From contig JAEUHI010000027.1 in NCBI GenBank assembly GCA_016795385.1, forward strand, positions 1-43,020: a DNA stretch of 43,020 bases, in the 5' to 3' direction. Each line of letters opens with the position of its first letter. Within the stretch, counting starts at the first letter, position 1. The notes under the pieces were generated by a model. It had not been told where the DNA came from and ran no database searches. It saw only the letters and a program-made list of their open reading frames with translations. Source of the DNA: Verrucomicrobiales bacterium (GTDB lineage: Bacteria; Verrucomicrobiota; Verrucomicrobiia; Verrucomicrobiales; DEV007). The translations under genes were made by a program, and so were the position numbers. Positions 42,687 through 43,020 of this stretch are shown piece by piece.

Positions 42687-43020
42687 GGTGGGATCGTAGC
42701 TGCCTGGGCTGCCTTTCGCCACGGTGAAAAATGGGAAACTGATGGTGAACGGTGGGGGAGGGGGGGGGGCGTGCTCCGGGCTCCGGGCTCCGCCAAATTC
42801 CATCACATTAACATTAAGGGTCAGACAAAACATGTTGCCGAACTGTGCTCCGGGCTCAGCCAAATTCCATCACATTAACCAACGGTGTGGAAAACTCTCG
42901 CTGAAAACACCGGCCTGGAGGCCCGTGGCGGCACTTTCCGCGAGGTTGCCGAAGCTGGATTGTCGGGGGTTCGAATCACCCTCCCGGCCGACTGCGGCGA
43001 GTCAAAAGCGATGATGGGCT
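42687..43020. other. Terminal intergenic region, partial
   Basis: No gene is supported. It holds a G-run (about 42750-42769), the direct repeat listed next, and a stretch resembling the 3' part of a tRNA (GGGGGTTCGAATCACCC at 42964-42980, flanked by GGCCTGG at 42912 and CCCGGCC at 42983). A complete cloverleaf could not be built. The region is cut by the window end. Confidence 0.5.
42771..42879. repeat. Direct repeat pair of 32 bp
   Basis: The 32-base unit CTCCGGGCTC[C/A]GCCAAATT...CATTAAC occurs at 42781-42812 and 42848-42879 with one substitution, 67 bases apart. An extra CTCCGGG unit precedes the first copy. It may be a fragment of a dispersed intergenic repeat family. Confidence 0.75.

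Noticed and set aside
42912..42990. Complete tRNA gene
   Set aside because: Although a T-arm-like segment and a 7-bp acceptor-like pairing exist, there is a T-stem mismatch, no acceptable anticodon arm and no encoded CCA, so it was not annotated as tRNA.

Overview
The window reads as a chromosomal segment of a GC-rich, Gram-negative bacterium, most likely a member of the Verrucomicrobiota. This is an inference from the gene families (lipoprotein TolC, RND pump, O/P-type porins, Uma2, NsrR, ArsR proteins ending in a Gly-Cys-Cys-Arg motif), the weak Shine-Dalgarno signals, the many secreted enzymes and the short tandem repeats scattered between genes. No phage, IS element, CRISPR array, rRNA or convincing intact tRNA was seen.

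Layout. 1-4.6 kb (+): an 8-bp tandem repeat runs into a secreted lactonase-type beta-propeller gene, then an orphan 2-oxoacid dehydrogenase E1-beta, an O-methyltransferase-like protein and a zinc alcohol dehydrogenase. 4.6-8.5 kb (-): a molybdate cluster of regulator (XRE helix-turn-helix plus periplasmic-binding-like domain), modA, modB, a short modC and a coupled class I glutamine amidotransferase. A 31-bp palindrome separates the regulator from a divergent alginate-export-type porin. 10-12.4 kb (+): a double thioredoxin-fold protein and a choloylglycine/penicillin-V-acylase-type hydrolase. 12.5-22 kb (-): response regulator, histidine kinase, RND adaptor, RND pump, TolC, then one reading frame that joins an ArsR-type regulator to a COG0523 (G3E) metal-chaperone GTPase. 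22.4-28.7 kb: a phosphate-selective-type porin (+) faces an arsR-pstS-pstC-pstA-pstB-porin operon (-), which is preceded by an SmtB/CzrA-like operator.

28.8-37.5 kb is metabolic and secreted: an M19 dipeptidase homologue that lacks several metal ligands, a DgoK kinase coupled to an alpha/beta hydrolase, a Uma2 nuclease-fold protein, an NHL propeller, an MFS transporter and an EF-hand esterase. 37.6-39.3 kb looks like a nitric-oxide module: a secreted protein joining a YHS-like metal site to a truncated globin, a divergent Tll0287-like heme-c protein, an NsrR-type [Fe-S] regulator and an NsrR-like operator between the first two. 39.4-42.7 kb: an FmdB zinc ribbon, a Tyr-Asp-Pro heptad-repeat membrane protein, a Nudix hydrolase and an RNase Z-like metallo-hydrolase.

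The most system-like observations are the NsrR/YHS-globin/heme-c module, the ArsR-GTPase fusion at the end of an efflux operon, the arsR-led pst operon with its operator, and the molybdate regulator that shares a palindrome with an outer-membrane porin. Families were assigned by reading motifs; no database search was possible.
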